Source of the DNA: UBA1433 sp964581565
GTDB lineage: Bacteria; Bacillota; Clostridia; Eubacteriales; UBA1433
Assembly: GCA_964581565.1 (NCBI GenBank)
Contig: CAZOOZ010000001.1
Coordinates: 454,138-518,137 of the forward strand
Direction: 5' to 3'
Length of the DNA stretch: 64,000 nucleotides
Both the position numbers and the translations under genes were made by a program. The notes beneath the pieces were generated by a model. That model saw only the letters and a list, made by a program, of their open reading frames with translations, was not told the DNA's origin and searched no databases. Positions 16,440-25,154 of this stretch are shown here, piece after piece; position 1 is the stretch's first letter, and every line of letters begins with the position of its first letter.

Positions 16440-17957
16440 CTAATATTCTAACGATTGAATCTCGTCTTGTGATAACACTATTTTAATGGCCCATGGAGGC
16501 ACGCCAACCCCTCTTGCTTCTTCATCGACAAACACAAAAGCAGTGGTGTAATTCTGAGGGGGCATTTCTGGGAATACACCATACCCGTCGGTGAAATATA
16601 TAAGACCTCGCAGGTTATAAAATTCTTTTTTTTCTACTAACTCATCCACATATTTAAACACAGGCCTGAAATCCGTGCCGCCGTTTCCAAATGCAGTGAA
16701 TTCGGAAAGAAAATCTTCCATTTCCTGTGAATCGGTCACTTTATCATCTTTTTTTATATCGGCATCACATTGAATAATGTGAATATTCACTTTTGACGAA
16801 AACACCTCTGAAGATGTGAGAATGGAATAAGTATATTCCAAAAATTTTTGAATCAATCCATTTGAACAGCTTCCCGAAGTGTCGATGGCAATCACAAATT
16901 CACGTATTTTTTCTGTTTCTTTATATTCCAACGGCTCAATTAACGGCATGTTTTCATACATGCATAAACCAAATGTGTAATAAATATAATCAAATTCTTC
17001 GTCGTTTACAATGTTTTCTTCCTGAAGAGCTGCAAATTTTCTTAAAAATGCACCGTAATCATATTTTTTTCTGTTGTTTAATTGTATAATTTGTAAAAGA
17101 TCGCCGCTGTCTTCGCCGATATTATTTGAGAACGATTCAAGCTCGACTTCCATTTTTTCGCTGATTTCTTCCCATTCTTTCTGTAAGTCTTCAAGTTCCT
17201 TCTGGTTCAAGAAATCTTGTATATTTTGTTTTAAATCAATATCGCTTTCTTGCTGCTCGCCATCATCATTTTCATCTTTGAATTCGATCTTAGTTTCCAT
17301 TTCTTCAGGATTCGGATGCTCTTTATCTGCATCTTCATCATTATCATTGTCAATATCAGCTTCGTTATTTTCACTGCTTTCCTGATCGATATCGCCCTGC
17401 GATTTGCTGATTTTGTGCCAAATTTTATGTTCGTCAAGCTTAAATAACTCTGCACTCTCCAAAGCCAGTTGCAGCAGGGAAGGAGATTCCATTAATTTAT
17501 AGTAAATAGATTGCGCGTTTTTATATTTTAATGAAGATAAAGCGTTATATATCGATTGCTTTTTCGGTTTGTCAAGGGCATAGTCTATAGATTTGGATTT
17601 TATTCCGTCAAGAATATATTCTACCGCGATATCGACCGCGACGTCCCAAACTTCCGGTTTTTTATGGAGGCTGTCGAATGGATGATGAAGAATACAGTGC
17701 AGCAGCATATGGAATTGTGTTCTGTTGCATAAAAATCGGCTTGTTTTATATTGTTCGATCAAGAATTCCGGATTAAAATAAATCATTCTTCCATCGGTTT
17801 GTATGGTAGGGATTGAAAAATTAGGGACAAAATACATTTTACTAAGCGCATAATCTAAAAAACGCATAGAAACACTGAGTTCATTCTTTGAAGACTGAAC
17901 GATACGATTTGAAATATTTTTTTGAAGATCTACGATTTCATCTTTTTTTTGGCTCAT
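16440..17957 (-). CDS. DUF2201-type putative metallopeptidase and VWA-like protein
   Basis: 505 residues. The N-terminal part has FHMLLHCILHHPF, the zinc-peptidase-like histidine motif of DUF2201 N-terminal domains. The middle (about 185-245) is very acidic and low in complexity. The C-terminal 180 residues are a VWA-like domain with a DTSGS metal-ion (MIDAS) site (VIAIDTSGSCSNG) and a conserved GGTDFRPVF. It heads the operon with the MoxR-type ATPase and LRR genes. DUF2201/MoxR pairs are widespread but functionally uncharacterised as far as I know; whether the peptidase motif is active is open. Confidence 0.88.
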   Translation of the reverse strand: MSQKKDEIVDLQKNISNRIVQSSKNELSVSMRFLDYALSKMYFVPNFSIPTIQTDGRMIYFNPEFLIEQYKTSRFLCNRTQFHMLLHCILHHPFDSLHKKPEVWDVAVDIAVEYILDGIKSKSIDYALDKPKKQSIYNALSSLKYKNAQSIYYKLMESPSLLQLALESAELFKLDEHKIWHKISKSQGDIDQESSENNEADIDNDNDEDADKEHPNPEEMETKIEFKDENDDGEQQESDIDLKQNIQDFLNQKELEDLQKEWEEISEKMEVELESFSNNIGEDSGDLLQIIQLNNRKKYDYGAFLRKFAALQEENIVNDEEFDYIYYTFGLCMYENMPLIEPLEYKETEKIREFVIAIDTSGSCSNGLIQKFLEYTYSILTSSEVFSSKVNIHIIQCDADIKKDDKVTDSQEMEDFLSEFTAFGNGGTDFRPVFKYVDELVEKKEFYNLRGLIYFTDGYGVFPEMPPQNYTTAFVFVDEEARGVGVPPWAIKIVLSQDEIQSLEY

Positions 17958-18138
17958 ACTATTCCTGATATATTAAATGCACATATTTAAGAGCATTCAT
18001 TCTAAATTATATTTTATATTGTTTTTGAGTTAATACAATCAAAAAACATTATAACATTCTTCATATATAAAGAAAAGTTTATTTTGTTATTAATAGACTA
18101 AATAATGCAATGTAAACATTTAAATTTTTAAAAAATTA

Positions 18139-18166
18139 TTGACAATAGTCATATTGAGGTTAATAA
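18139..18166 (+). promoter_or_regulatory. Promoter for GntR-family regulator
   Basis: Perfect TTGACA at 18139-18144 and TAATAA at 18161-18166 (16-base spacer), 52 bases before the regulator start. The rest of 17958-18218 is AT-rich with nothing else recognised. Confidence 0.6.
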
Positions 18167-18218
18167 TATACCTAATAATGTGAATTTTTACATAAATTAT
18201 AAGATAAAGAGGACATTT

Positions 18219-18938
18219 ATGAATAACGAACTTGAAATTACTCCGATTAAAAGAGAAAACGAAAAGCTATATAAAAAGGTTATCAATACCATAATGACTT
18301 TAATTGAAAAAGGTGAATTGGAATATGGTGATAAACTTTATAATGAAGAAGAACTGATTAGAAAGCTAAATGTCAGCCGTTCGACGCTTCGAGAAGCACT
18401 TCGTGTACTGGAATTTATGGATGTGCTAACCGTTGCTCCCAAAAGAGGTATCGTAATCAATGATCCAAAAGACAGAACAGACTATCCACCGCTTGCTTTT
18501 ATCTTGCAATTTGAAAAAATTCCTAAAAAACATATCATACAGCTAAGAATGGCGATTGAAATGCAGGCATTACGTTCTGCGATAAGAGATAATATCAGTG
18601 AAGAAGAAATCAATAATCTAAAGAAATTACAAGAAGAATATATTAAAGTCAAAGAAATCGATTTTGATGAAAAAGTAGTTGTCGATAATAAAATACATGA
18701 TTATATTGTTCAGCTTTCAAATAATATAACTCTCATCAGACTATATAATACATTTCATGATTTGTTCCAAGAACAATTAATTGAGGCGGTAAAAAATGTA
18801 TATATGAGTGATAAATATGATGAATTAGTAGAAACGCATTCGGGATTGATTAATGCTATTATTGAAAAGGATGTAGAAAAAGGGTCAAAAATCTTAGAAA
18901 ATCATTTTGTGGAATCACTTCATAATTATTTAAAATAA
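18219..18938 (+). CDS. GntR-family transcriptional regulator (FadR subfamily)
   Basis: About 239 residues. Residues 20-85 are the winged helix-turn-helix (GDKLYNEEELIRKLNVSRSTLREALRVLEFMDVL), and the C-terminal part is an all-helical FCD ligand-binding domain (HIIQLRMAIEMQALRSA, HDYIVQLSNN, HSGLINAIIEKD) with the His and Asp residues that hold metal or acid ligands in this subfamily. RBS AAGAGGA fits ATG 18219, not the upstream in-frame ATG. It is the likely controller of the adjacent oxidoreductase operon, whose promoter contains a GntR-like palindrome. Confidence 0.9.
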   Translation: MNNELEITPIKRENEKLYKKVINTIMTLIEKGELEYGDKLYNEEELIRKLNVSRSTLREALRVLEFMDVLTVAPKRGIVINDPKDRTDYPPLAFILQFEKIPKKHIIQLRMAIEMQALRSAIRDNISEEEINNLKKLQEEYIKVKEIDFDEKVVVDNKIHDYIVQLSNNITLIRLYNTFHDLFQEQLIEAVKNVYMSDKYDELVETHSGLINAIIEKDVEKGSKILENHFVESLHNYLK

Positions 18939-18962
18939 AAAAATGTAAAATATATTATTTTT

Positions 18963-18998
18963 AATACAACATGTAAATATACATGTTGTATTTTTTTT
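18963..18998 (+). terminator. Terminator after GntR regulator
   Basis: AATACAACATGT / ACATGTTGTATT perfect 12-bp stem with an AAATAT loop and eight Ts. The 3' arm overlaps the -35 of the next operon. Confidence 0.88.
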
Positions 18999-19014
18999 AA
19001 CAATATGGTATTAT
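18986..19014 (+). promoter_or_regulatory. Promoter of the 2-oxoacid oxidoreductase operon
   Basis: TTGTAT (18986-18991), 17-base spacer, TATTAT (19009-19014), 49 bases upstream of the first gene. Confidence 0.65.
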
Positions 19015-19023
19015 AAAAGTATA

Positions 19024-19035
19024 TTAGTATACTAA
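19024..19035. promoter_or_regulatory. Probable GntR/FadR-family operator
   Basis: Perfect 12-bp palindrome TTAGTATACTAA, which contains the TnGT-nn-ACnA pattern typical of FadR-subfamily operators. It lies about 10 bases after the -10 element, over the likely transcription start, so a bound regulator would block initiation. Confidence 0.65.
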
Positions 19036-19063
19036 CAATTTATTGTCATAATAGGAGGTAACT

Positions 19064-19267
19064 ATGGCTAAAATCGAAGTGGCAACGGAAAGATGTAAAG
19101 GCTGTGGCCTGTGCATAATGAATTGCCCGAAAAAAATTATTAAAATTGGCAATACCATTAACAGCAAAGGCTATTTTGTAGCCGAACAGTTTGACGATCA
19201 AAAATGCACGGGATGCGCTTTGTGCGCAATGATGTGTCCCGATGTTGCAATTACGGTCTATAAATAA
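19064..19267 (+). CDS. 2-oxoacid:ferredoxin oxidoreductase, ferredoxin-like delta subunit
   Basis: 67 residues with two [4Fe-4S] motifs, CKGCGLCIMNCP and CTGCALCAMMCP. It passes electrons from the thiamine-diphosphate site to an external ferredoxin. First gene of a four-gene operon, 14 bases before the alpha subunit, RBS AGGAGG. The fused and separate versions of this subunit occur in 2-oxoglutarate (Kor), branched-chain 2-oxoacid (Vor) and pyruvate (Por) enzymes. Confidence 0.93.
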   Translation: MAKIEVATERCKGCGLCIMNCPKKIIKIGNTINSKGYFVAEQFDDQKCTGCALCAMMCPDVAITVYK

Positions 19268-19281
19268 GCAGGAGGTAGTAT

Positions 19282-20340
19282 ATGAAAAAATTTGTTAAAG
19301 GTAATGAAGCTATAGCAGAAGCGGCAGTTAGAGCTGGGTGCCGATTTTTTGCCGGATATCCAATTACACCTCAAAATGAAATTCCAGAGCATTTATCAAA
19401 AAGAATGCCTGAAGTAGGCGGTTCATTTGTTCAAGGTGAAAGCGAAGTTGCATCTTCATATATGGTGTATGGTGCAGCAATGACTGGAGTAAGATGTATG
19501 ACATCTTCATCGGGATGCGGCATCGCATTATATGCCGAAGGGATCGGGTATATCACAGGGGCAAATCTTCCAGTAGTAATAATAAATGTTGGAAGGGGAG
19601 GCCCTGGGCTTGGACAAATACTTCCATCTCAACAAGAATATCTTTCAGCTACAAAAGCGCCGACGAATGGCGGTGCAAGATGTTTTGTGCTGGCTCCGGC
19701 TACGGTTCAGGAAACAGTCGATATGGTTTATGAAGCGTTTGATATTGCTGATAAATATAGATGCATATGCTATGTTTTGGCTGATGGTGTTATTGGCAAT
19801 ATGATGGAAGGTGTTGTTTATCCTGAAATGAAAGATCTGAATGATCTGCCTGCAAAAGATGAATGGAGAATCAACAAAAGAAATGCAGACGGTTCAAAAA
19901 GACTTATTTCTTCCTGGTATAATTCAGGAGAAGAACTTGAAGCAGAAAATATAAAACATATGAAAATGTATGAAGGCTGGAAAGAAAGCGAAGTAAGAGT
20001 TGAAGAATATATGATGGACGACGCTGAGATCGTATTTGCTGCATATGGCACAAGTGCAAGAGTCGCAAAATCTGTTATTAAAACTCTTAGAGCAGAAGGT
20101 ATTAAAGCCGGATTAATCCGTCCAAAAACACTTTTCCCTTTCCCGGAAGCTAATTTTACAGCGCTTGATAAAAACAAAGTAAAAAAAGTTATATGCTTAG
20201 AGATGAGCTATCCAGGCCAAATGGTTGAAGATGTTCGTGCGCTTACTGATAAAGCAATACCGGTCGAACATTACGGACGTTCAGGCGGCGTTATATTGAA
20301 ACCGGAAGATGCGTTAAGAGCAGTAAGAAAAATGATATAG
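19282..20340 (+). CDS. vorB: 2-oxoacid:ferredoxin oxidoreductase alpha subunit (VorB/KorA-like)
   Basis: 352 residues. It carries the pyrimidine-binding domain of the TPP-dependent oxidoreductases (GCRFFAGYPITPQNEIPEHL, TSSSGCGIALYAEGIGY) and a C-terminal transketolase-like domain (VFAAYGTSARVAKS, RPKTLFPFPE). The sequence looks most like proteins annotated as the VorB subunit of 3-methyl-2-oxobutanoate oxidoreductase, but 2-oxoglutarate or indolepyruvate cannot be excluded by eye. The enzyme oxidatively decarboxylates a 2-oxoacid to an acyl-CoA and reduces ferredoxin. Confidence 0.9.
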   Translation: MKKFVKGNEAIAEAAVRAGCRFFAGYPITPQNEIPEHLSKRMPEVGGSFVQGESEVASSYMVYGAAMTGVRCMTSSSGCGIALYAEGIGYITGANLPVVIINVGRGGPGLGQILPSQQEYLSATKAPTNGGARCFVLAPATVQETVDMVYEAFDIADKYRCICYVLADGVIGNMMEGVVYPEMKDLNDLPAKDEWRINKRNADGSKRLISSWYNSGEELEAENIKHMKMYEGWKESEVRVEEYMMDDAEIVFAAYGTSARVAKSVIKTLRAEGIKAGLIRPKTLFPFPEANFTALDKNKVKKVICLEMSYPGQMVEDVRALTDKAIPVEHYGRSGGVILKPEDALRAVRKMI

Positions 20341-20352
20341 AGAGGTAAAGTT

Positions 20353-21087
20353 ATGGAAAAAGTATTTGAAAAACCGAAGTATCTAATGGACGTTACACAT
20401 GGTTTTTGTCCCGGATGTATGCATGGCATAGCGACCAGCTTGATCATGCAAGCGATAGATAAATTTGAATTAGGCGAAAAAGCTGTAATCGTATGGCCTG
20501 TTGGGTGCGGTCCTTTAGGCGGCATGGTTACGAGGACCAACTATGTTAGCGCAGCTCACGGAAGAGCTCCGGCTGTTGCGACCGGCATTAAACGCAGCAG
20601 CAAAGACAGTTTTGTAATATCTTATCAGGGTGATGGCGACTTGGCATCAATTGGAACCGCTGAGACAATTCATGCGGCAAACAGGGGTGAAAACATCACG
20701 GTTATCTTTATTAACAATACTACATATGGTATGACCGGTGGACAAATGGCTCCGACAACAATGTTGGGGCAGGTAACAACAACATCTCCTCTTGGAAGAA
20801 GCATGGAAGATCAAGGTGCGCCAATTAAAATGGCAGAAGTTATTGCTACGCTTGATGCACCAAAATATGTTGCAAGATTTTCACTGCATGACGCTGCAAA
20901 TGTATTAAAAGCAAAAAAAGCTATCGAAAAAGCCTTCCAAGTTAATTTAAACGGCGGATATTCTTTTGTTGAGTTGTTATCTAACTGTCCTACGAACTGG
21001 AAAATGACTCCGGAACAGACCGTAAAAAGAATCGCAGAAGAAAATACGAAAGTATTCCCGCTTGGCGTATTTAAGGAGGTTGAATAA
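20353..21087 (+). CDS. 2-oxoacid:ferredoxin oxidoreductase beta subunit (TPP-binding)
   Basis: 244 residues. It has CPGCMHG at the N-terminus and the TPP/Mg-binding GDGDLASIG...NNTTYGMTGGQMAPTT motif near residues 95-135, plus the HGRAPAVATGIKR segment shared by Kor/Vor beta subunits. It forms the active site with the alpha subunit. 12 bases after the alpha gene, RBS GAGAGG. Confidence 0.93.
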   Translation: MEKVFEKPKYLMDVTHGFCPGCMHGIATSLIMQAIDKFELGEKAVIVWPVGCGPLGGMVTRTNYVSAAHGRAPAVATGIKRSSKDSFVISYQGDGDLASIGTAETIHAANRGENITVIFINNTTYGMTGGQMAPTTMLGQVTTTSPLGRSMEDQGAPIKMAEVIATLDAPKYVARFSLHDAANVLKAKKAIEKAFQVNLNGGYSFVELLSNCPTNWKMTPEQTVKRIAEENTKVFPLGVFKEVE

Positions 21088-21088
21088 T

Positions 21089-21622
21089 ATGGAAAAATCT
21101 TTAATTATAGCAGGATTTGGCGGACAAGGTGTTATGCTTATAGGCAAAACACTGGGATATTCAGCGAATGATATGGGGAAAAATGCAACCTTTTTTCCTG
21201 CATACGGCACAGAGCAAAGAGGAGGCACCGCAAACTGTACGGTAATTATCAGCGATGAAGAAATAGGATGTCCTGTTTGTGAGACCTTTGATACAATTAT
21301 TGCCATGAACGAACCTTCGTTTGTAAGATTTGCACCTGCATTAAAAGAAGGAGGAGAAATCATTATCAATTCCTCTCTCGTTTCTTCCAGACCAGAAGGA
21401 GGAGTTAAATTTTATGAAGTAGATTCTGCTGCAATGGCCAATGAAATTGGCAATCCAAAAGTTGCAAATATGGTTATTTTGGGAGCATATGTTGCTGCCA
21501 ATGATCAGTTAGATCTGAATGAAGTTAAAAATATGGTCAAGAAATCTCTCGGAAGCAAGACGGAACTGATTGACTTGAATATGAAAGCCATTGATGCAGG
21601 ATATGCTGCAGTTAAAGAATAA
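21089..21622 (+). CDS. 2-oxoacid:ferredoxin oxidoreductase gamma subunit
   Basis: About 177 residues. Typical GFGGQGVMLIGKTLGYSA opening, FFPAYGTEQRGGTANCTVIIS motif and ANMVILGAYVA segment of gamma subunits. ATG 21089 directly follows the beta stop with AAGGAGG upstream; an in-frame ATG inside the beta gene was rejected. Completes a delta-alpha-beta-gamma operon. Confidence 0.93.
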   Translation: MEKSLIIAGFGGQGVMLIGKTLGYSANDMGKNATFFPAYGTEQRGGTANCTVIISDEEIGCPVCETFDTIIAMNEPSFVRFAPALKEGGEIIINSSLVSSRPEGGVKFYEVDSAAMANEIGNPKVANMVILGAYVAANDQLDLNEVKNMVKKSLGSKTELIDLNMKAIDAGYAAVKE

Positions 21623-21642
21623 TTTAATCCACATATCTTATT

Positions 21643-21674
21643 AAAAAAGAAGTCCTAAGAGGCTTCTTTTTTTT
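21643..21674 (+). terminator. Terminator of the oxidoreductase operon
   Basis: AGAAGTCCT / AGGCTTCT stem with loop AAG-type and a run of eight Ts. Confidence 0.85.
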
Positions 21675-21813
21675 AACGATTAAAGAAATGATATTATTTT
21701 TAATCAGACTCAGGTAATTGATATTTGTATAAAATTAAAAATTCTTTAATATAAATTATAAAAAGTTAGGTTTTCTAAATGAATATATACGTAAGAAAGC
21801 TGGTGAAAAGATA

Positions 21814-22098
21814 ATGGTAGTGGGGATAGAAAAAGCACAGTTAATAAAATATATAATTATTATTTTTGCTATTTATGGGATCGGATATACATTGTATCGT
21901 TTTTTTAAATTGCCCATTAAATTACTCTTGTTTTTTATTTTGAACAGTGTCATAGGATGCGCCTGTATGCTGATTATTAACTTTATTTTTAATGATAAGA
22001 ATTTCTTTATTCCTTTGAATTTTTATACGATCGGCATTACGGGAGTTTTAGGGATTCCTGGAATAATTTTGCTTATATTGTTAAAACTATTGTTATGA
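21814..22098 (+). CDS. bofA: Pro-sigma-K processing inhibitor BofA-family protein
   Basis: 94 residues with three to four hydrophobic segments. The C-terminal half has the BofA family signature: LNSVIGCACMLIIN, IPLNFYTIGITGVLGIPGIILLILLK. In Bacillus BofA restrains the SpoIVFB protease in the outer forespore membrane until the forespore signal arrives, so that pro-sigma-K is cleaved on time. sigK itself is in this window at 50.9 kb. The start is the least certain part (weak RBS). Confidence 0.88.
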   Translation: MVVGIEKAQLIKYIIIIFAIYGIGYTLYRFFKLPIKLLLFFILNSVIGCACMLIINFIFNDKNFFIPLNFYTIGITGVLGIPGIILLILLKLLL

Positions 22099-22110
22099 GA
22101 ACTATGGATA

Positions 22111-22119
22111 TGGTATAAT
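22111..22119 (+). promoter_or_regulatory. Extended -10 promoter for YtxH-like gene
   Basis: TGGTATAAT with a perfect hexamer, 27 bases upstream of the start codon at 22147. Confidence 0.55.
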
Positions 22120-22146
22120 ATACCAAAATATTCGGAGGTGTAGAAT

Positions 22147-22455
22147 ATGAAAAAAGGGAATTTTGTTTTAGGTTTTGTATTGGGCGCCATAGCAGGTGCG
22201 GCGGCAATTTTATTTGCCAATGAAGATTCTGAATATATAAAAGTTGCTAAAAATAAAGCTGATTCAATTAAAACGGATATTGGAAAAGCGACGCTGGAAA
22301 CAAAAGATCAAATAAGAGAATTTGCCTCAAAAACAATGGAAAAGATGGAATCCTATAAAAATCAAGTAGAGCAGCAAATCGACGAATTCAAAGAAGCAGT
22401 TGAGAATGTAGTTGATAATATTGAAGAAAAAGTCGAAAATACGATAGAAGAATAA
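22147..22455 (+). CDS. YtxH-family membrane-anchored coiled-coil protein
   Basis: 102 residues. N-terminal glycine/alanine-rich membrane segment (residues 6-24, FVLGFVLGAIAGAAAILFA) followed by a long charged helix (about 30-100) that should form a coiled coil. YtxH-like proteins are often labelled general-stress or gas-vesicle-related in annotation, without firm function. RBS GGAGGTG. Followed 15 bases later by a DUF948 protein, a pairing common in Firmicutes. Confidence 0.85.
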   Translation: MKKGNFVLGFVLGAIAGAAAILFANEDSEYIKVAKNKADSIKTDIGKATLETKDQIREFASKTMEKMESYKNQVEQQIDEFKEAVENVVDNIEEKVENTIEE

Positions 22456-22470
22456 ATTAAAGGTCAAAAC

Positions 22471-22869
22471 ATGGGAGTATATATTCAATTTTGGGAAATT
22501 GCTCTTTTGATCATAGCGGTTGCCATTGTTGTAGCAGTAGTTTTTTTAGTAAAAAGTCTAAAAAATATTAATGCCACAGTGACACACATACAAAAAATGC
22601 TTGATGAACATGAAAAAGCAATAGACAATATCATAATAAACGCAAACGAAGCAATCAGCAATGCAGCAGATATTTCACAAAAAGCGCAAAAAGGTGTACA
22701 AGAAGTCGATAATATTATAGGCAATATTGTAGACGCACATAAACCCGGAAATAATATTGCAAATGCAATTGTAAGCTATAGTAAATACGGATTTGCAGCT
22801 GTTTCTGTTATTTCCGGTATTATAAATTATAGAAAAAAGAAGAAAAGAAAGAGATATAAAAACTATTAG
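22471..22869 (+). CDS. DUF948-family protein
   Basis: 132 residues with an N-terminal membrane segment (residues 8-28, EIALLIIAVAIVVAVVFLVKSL), then a helical region with many Asn and Ala resembling a short chemoreceptor-like coiled coil, and a very basic end (RKKKKRKRYKNY). This matches the DUF948 family, commonly encoded beside YtxH proteins. No biochemical role is known to me. Confidence 0.85.
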   Translation: MGVYIQFWEIALLIIAVAIVVAVVFLVKSLKNINATVTHIQKMLDEHEKAIDNIIINANEAISNAADISQKAQKGVQEVDNIIGNIVDAHKPGNNIANAIVSYSKYGFAAVSVISGIINYRKKKKRKRYKNY

Positions 22870-22887
22870 TAAACATAAAATAATATA

Positions 22888-22931
22888 AGCCAGCTTCTAA
22901 CATTGCCGTAATTTGTGGGGCTGGTTTTTTA
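22888..22931 (+). terminator. Possible terminator after DUF948 gene
   Basis: AGCCAGC / GCTGGTT stem with a long internal segment and six Ts. Weak because of the 25-base loop. Confidence 0.5.
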
Positions 22932-23034
22932 ATGTGTGAATACAAAAAAATATTGATAAAAAATCGATTTCATTATAAAATATAAACATTGCGTTATGTT
23001 TGTAACAATCGTAAATATATTTAGGGGGAAGCTC

Positions 23035-25098
23035 ATGAAAACATACCATACAAAAGACATAAAAAACATTGCCATTTTCGGGCATGGGGGATGTGGAAAA
23101 ACGTCATTAGTGGAAGCTATTGCATATAATGCAAAGGCTATTGACAGAATGGGCAAAGTTGAAGATAAAAATACTATTTCCGACTATGATCCCGAAGAAA
23201 ATAAAAGAGGAATCTCAATTTCCAGCACTCTTGCCGCAGTTGAGATAGAAGGAAATAAGATTAATATAATTGATGTTCCGGGGTATTTTGACTTTATCGG
23301 AGAATGGCATAGTGCACTGCAAGTAGCGGATTGTGCAATCATCGTACAAGATGCTTTAAGCGGAGTGGAAGTAGGAACAGAGAAGGCGTGGGAAATCATA
23401 AATAAAAAAAATATTCCTGTCATCGTAGTTTTGAATAAAGCAGATCGTGAAAATGTTAATTTTGGCAAAACGCTCGAGCAAACAGAAAGTTTAGTCGGCA
23501 GCAAGCTAATGCCGCTGCAATTACCAGTAGGCGAGGGACTCGGTTTTAAAGGGGTTAGCAATTTGCTTGATGCGTCAGATCATCTTTATGAAAACAATAA
23601 AAAAACAAAGCAAGATTCCGGCAATACAGAGCTTGCAGCGTATAGAGATAAATTAGTAGAATTTGCGGCAGAATCAAGTGAAGAGTTAATGGAAAAGTAT
23701 TTCGAAGGCGAAGAGCTTACAGATGATGAGATACAAAAAGGCTTGAAGGCTTCGTTTATTGAAAACAGTGTTGTTCCTATGCTGATCCTTTCATCAACAA
23801 AAAACATCGCCGTAGATTTGTTGATTGATTTTATTAAAAAATATGCGCCTTCGCCATTAGAGGCAAAACCGACGAAAACAACAGATGGCAAGGAAATCAC
23901 ATATGATTCATCGCTTACTTTTTCGGCTCAAATATTTAAAACGATAGCAGATCCATACGTAGGAAAATTATCTTTATTTAAAGTAATAACGGGCAGGTTG
24001 GCAAATGGATTGGAACTTGCCAATACGACACAGGATAAAAAAGAAAAAGTAAATCATATTTATACCATGTTTGGTAAAAAGCAGTTAGATATCGATGAAA
24101 TCTATGCCGGTGATATCGGAGCCTTTGCAAAACTGACCGACAGTATCACAGGGGATACGCTATGCGATCCAAAACAAAAGATTGAGTACGCAAATATTGA
24201 TTTTCCAAAACCCGTTATATCGATGGCAGTAGCTCCTAAATCAAAAGGAGACGAAGATAAATTGGGAACAGGCCTGCAAAGATTAAAAGAAGAAGACCCT
24301 ACGATAACGATACAAAGAAATCCAGAAACAAAACAGACATTAATCAATGGTATCGGGGAAGTTCATATCGATGTCATCAGTTGTAAATTAAAAACAAAAT
24401 TTGGTGTGGATGTTGAATTGAGCGAGCCGATTGTGCCCTTCAGAGAAACCATTAAGAAAAAGGCTACGGCCGAAGGTAAGCATAAAAAACAATCCGGCGG
24501 GAGAGGTCAGTTTGGGGTTGTTTTTATTGATTTTGAACCGATACATGATTTAGATATGGATATGGAATTTGTTGATAAAGTTGTAGGGGGAGCAGTACCG
24601 AGAAACTTTATTCCTGCAGTAGAAAAAGGTCTTAGAGATTGTATTTTGGAAGGAGTACTGGCAGGTTATCCGGTTGTGGGACTGCGATGCACACTATTTG
24701 ATGGTAAATTCCATCCGGTAGATTCTGATGAGATGTCATTCAAAATGGCGGCTTCACTTGCATATAGAGAAGGGATGCCAAAAGCCTCTCCGGTTTTGTT
24801 AGAGCCGATATATGAGATAAAAATTACAGTTCCCGAAGAATATATGGGTGATATTATGGGAGATCTGAATAAAAAACGTGGCAGAATTATGGGGATGGAG
24901 CCGGCCGAGGGTGGAAAACAAATCATCAATGCCGAAGCTCCTTTGTCGGAAATGTTTAAATATGCGACAGAGCTGCGATCAATGACACAGGCAAGAGGAG
25001 AATTTGTAATGAAATTCACAAGATATGAAGAAGTGCCTTCGGCGTTTGCTGATAAAGTAATAGCTGAAGCGAAAGCGAAAAAATCGGCCGAAAAATAA
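23035..25098 (+). CDS. Elongation factor G-like GTPase (FusA2 family)
   Basis: About 687 residues with the five-domain EF-G layout. G1 is GHGGCGKTSL (instead of the AHIDAGKTT of classical EF-G), G3 DVPGYFDF, G4 NKAD. The C-terminal domains carry HKKQSGGRGQFG and the MGDLNKKRGRIMGME loop. These features fit the EF-G2/FusA2-like paralogue group rather than the housekeeping translocase. ATG 23035 with AGGGGGAAG is used; an upstream ATG in frame adds 13 residues. Its role is uncertain, perhaps in stress-related translation or ribosome recycling. Confidence 0.9.
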   Translation: MKTYHTKDIKNIAIFGHGGCGKTSLVEAIAYNAKAIDRMGKVEDKNTISDYDPEENKRGISISSTLAAVEIEGNKINIIDVPGYFDFIGEWHSALQVADCAIIVQDALSGVEVGTEKAWEIINKKNIPVIVVLNKADRENVNFGKTLEQTESLVGSKLMPLQLPVGEGLGFKGVSNLLDASDHLYENNKKTKQDSGNTELAAYRDKLVEFAAESSEELMEKYFEGEELTDDEIQKGLKASFIENSVVPMLILSSTKNIAVDLLIDFIKKYAPSPLEAKPTKTTDGKEITYDSSLTFSAQIFKTIADPYVGKLSLFKVITGRLANGLELANTTQDKKEKVNHIYTMFGKKQLDIDEIYAGDIGAFAKLTDSITGDTLCDPKQKIEYANIDFPKPVISMAVAPKSKGDEDKLGTGLQRLKEEDPTITIQRNPETKQTLINGIGEVHIDVISCKLKTKFGVDVELSEPIVPFRETIKKKATAEGKHKKQSGGRGQFGVVFIDFEPIHDLDMDMEFVDKVVGGAVPRNFIPAVEKGLRDCILEGVLAGYPVVGLRCTLFDGKFHPVDSDEMSFKMAASLAYREGMPKASPVLLEPIYEIKITVPEEYMGDIMGDLNKKRGRIMGMEPAEGGKQIINAEAPLSEMFKYATELRSMTQARGEFVMKFTRYEEVPSAFADKVIAEAKAKKSAEK

Positions 25099-25104
25099 AT
25101 GTAG

Positions 25105-25136
25105 AAAAAAACTCCCTTTACAGAGGGAGTTTTTTA
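25105..25136 (+). terminator. Terminator after EF-G-like gene
   Basis: AAAAACTCCCT / AGGGAGTTTTTT stem-loop. Confidence 0.88.
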
Positions 25137-25154
25137 ATAAGATAAATACATTCA

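Noticed and set aside
17074..17455. Frames opposite the acidic linker of the VWA protein
   Set aside because: Low-complexity Ser or Ile-rich translations caused by the acidic coding repeats on the other strand.
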